22,764 nt of DNA from an uncultured Collinsella sp. (GTDB lineage: Bacteria; Actinomycetota; Coriobacteriia; Coriobacteriales; Coriobacteriaceae): positions 1 through 22,764 of the forward strand of contig CAJJYO010000002.1 in assembly GCA_905197385.1 (NCBI GenBank), in the 5' to 3' direction. The notes below the pieces were generated by a model that made no database searches, was not told where the DNA came from, and saw only the letters and a program-made list of their open reading frames with translations. The translations under genes were made by a program, and so were the position numbers. This document shows positions 22,632-22,764 of this stretch, piece after piece. Numbering within the stretch: the first letter of the stretch is position 1; every line of letters starts with the position of its first letter.

Positions 22632-22764
22632 ATGCGGGTTTTGATCACGGGCGCTTCGGGCGGTATCGGAGCCGCATGCGTGCAGCGCTTTTTGGACGAG
22701 GGCCACGAGGTCGTGGGCTTTGATCTGCTGCCGGCGGTGATCGAACACGAGCGCTACCGCCATC
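22632..22764 (+). CDS. Short-chain dehydrogenase/reductase, 5' end only
   Basis: The first 44 residues are visible before the window ends. 'VLITGASGGIGAACVQRF' contains the TGxxxGIG cofactor-binding motif of classical SDR proteins, followed by 'GHEVVGFDLLP', where the Asp at the end of the second strand suggests an NAD(H) preference. The ribosome site AAGGAG overlaps the stop codon of the VUT gene (TAAGGAG, 22620-22626), implying coupling. The substrate cannot be inferred from this fragment. Confidence 0.85.
   Translation, partial: MRVLITGASGGIGAACVQRFLDEGHEVVGFDLLPAVIEHERYRH

Overview
The window reads as an ordinary chromosomal stretch of a high-GC Gram-positive bacterium, most likely a gut Coriobacteriia member close to Collinsella. 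This rests on the GC-rich, C/G-ending codon use with AAGGAG/GGAG ribosome binding sites, on a gene content typical of that group (OFA-type MFS carrier, solute-binding-protein-linked hybrid kinases, VUT transporter), and on several families of short palindromic intergenic repeats. No tRNA, rRNA, transposase, phage gene or CRISPR array was found. The taxonomic call is an inference; no database was searched.

Layout. 1-2206: the 3' part of a divergent carbamoyltransferase coupled to an OFA-like MFS carrier, ending in a rho-independent terminator. 2207-2575: repeat-filled intergenic DNA with a 183-bp palindromic element. 2576-3586: a tRNA-dihydrouridine synthase whose stop codon lies at the edge of a second repeat family. 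3594-4718 (minus): an XRE/zinc-ribbon/TipAS-like regulator and a glutaredoxin in one likely operon. 4860-6924: trmO (possibly leaderless) and a MalY/PatB-type C-S lyase. 7069-13524: a two-sided sensory island. A solute-binding lipoprotein is translationally coupled to a hybrid histidine kinase on the plus strand. Converging on it is a BvgS-like hybrid kinase with two fused solute-binding domains, followed by a NimA-like flavoprotein, on the minus strand. The two sides meet at a 17-bp perfect hairpin. 13525-13768: a 27-bp-period repeat. 13769-16179: a two-TM K+ channel-like protein, a LOG-family protein and a ClC-family protein. 16272-17147 (minus): an EamA transporter. 17148-17596: a second copy of the 183-bp palindromic element. 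17597-19577 (minus): a GntR (YtrA-like)/ABC ATPase/ABC permease operon with a palindromic operator candidate. 19578-20129: four tandem 80-bp palindromic units. 20130-21743: prfC. 21900-22764: a VUT-family (queuosine-precursor-type) transporter with a structured leader, then the 5' end of a short-chain dehydrogenase.

How it fits together. Most genes are housekeeping or small accessory operons: tRNA modification (dus, trmO, possibly the VUT carrier), thiol/redox (glutaredoxin, C-S lyase), and membrane transport and sensing. The least explained material is intergenic. There are four unrelated palindromic repeat families, one with a strictly conserved internal architecture in both copies and one forming a regular 80-bp tandem array. 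Among proteins, the odd ones are the carbamoyltransferase with altered amino-acid-binding motifs, the XRE-zinc ribbon-TipAS architecture, and the paired kinases, one with its solute-binding module fused and one with it encoded separately.
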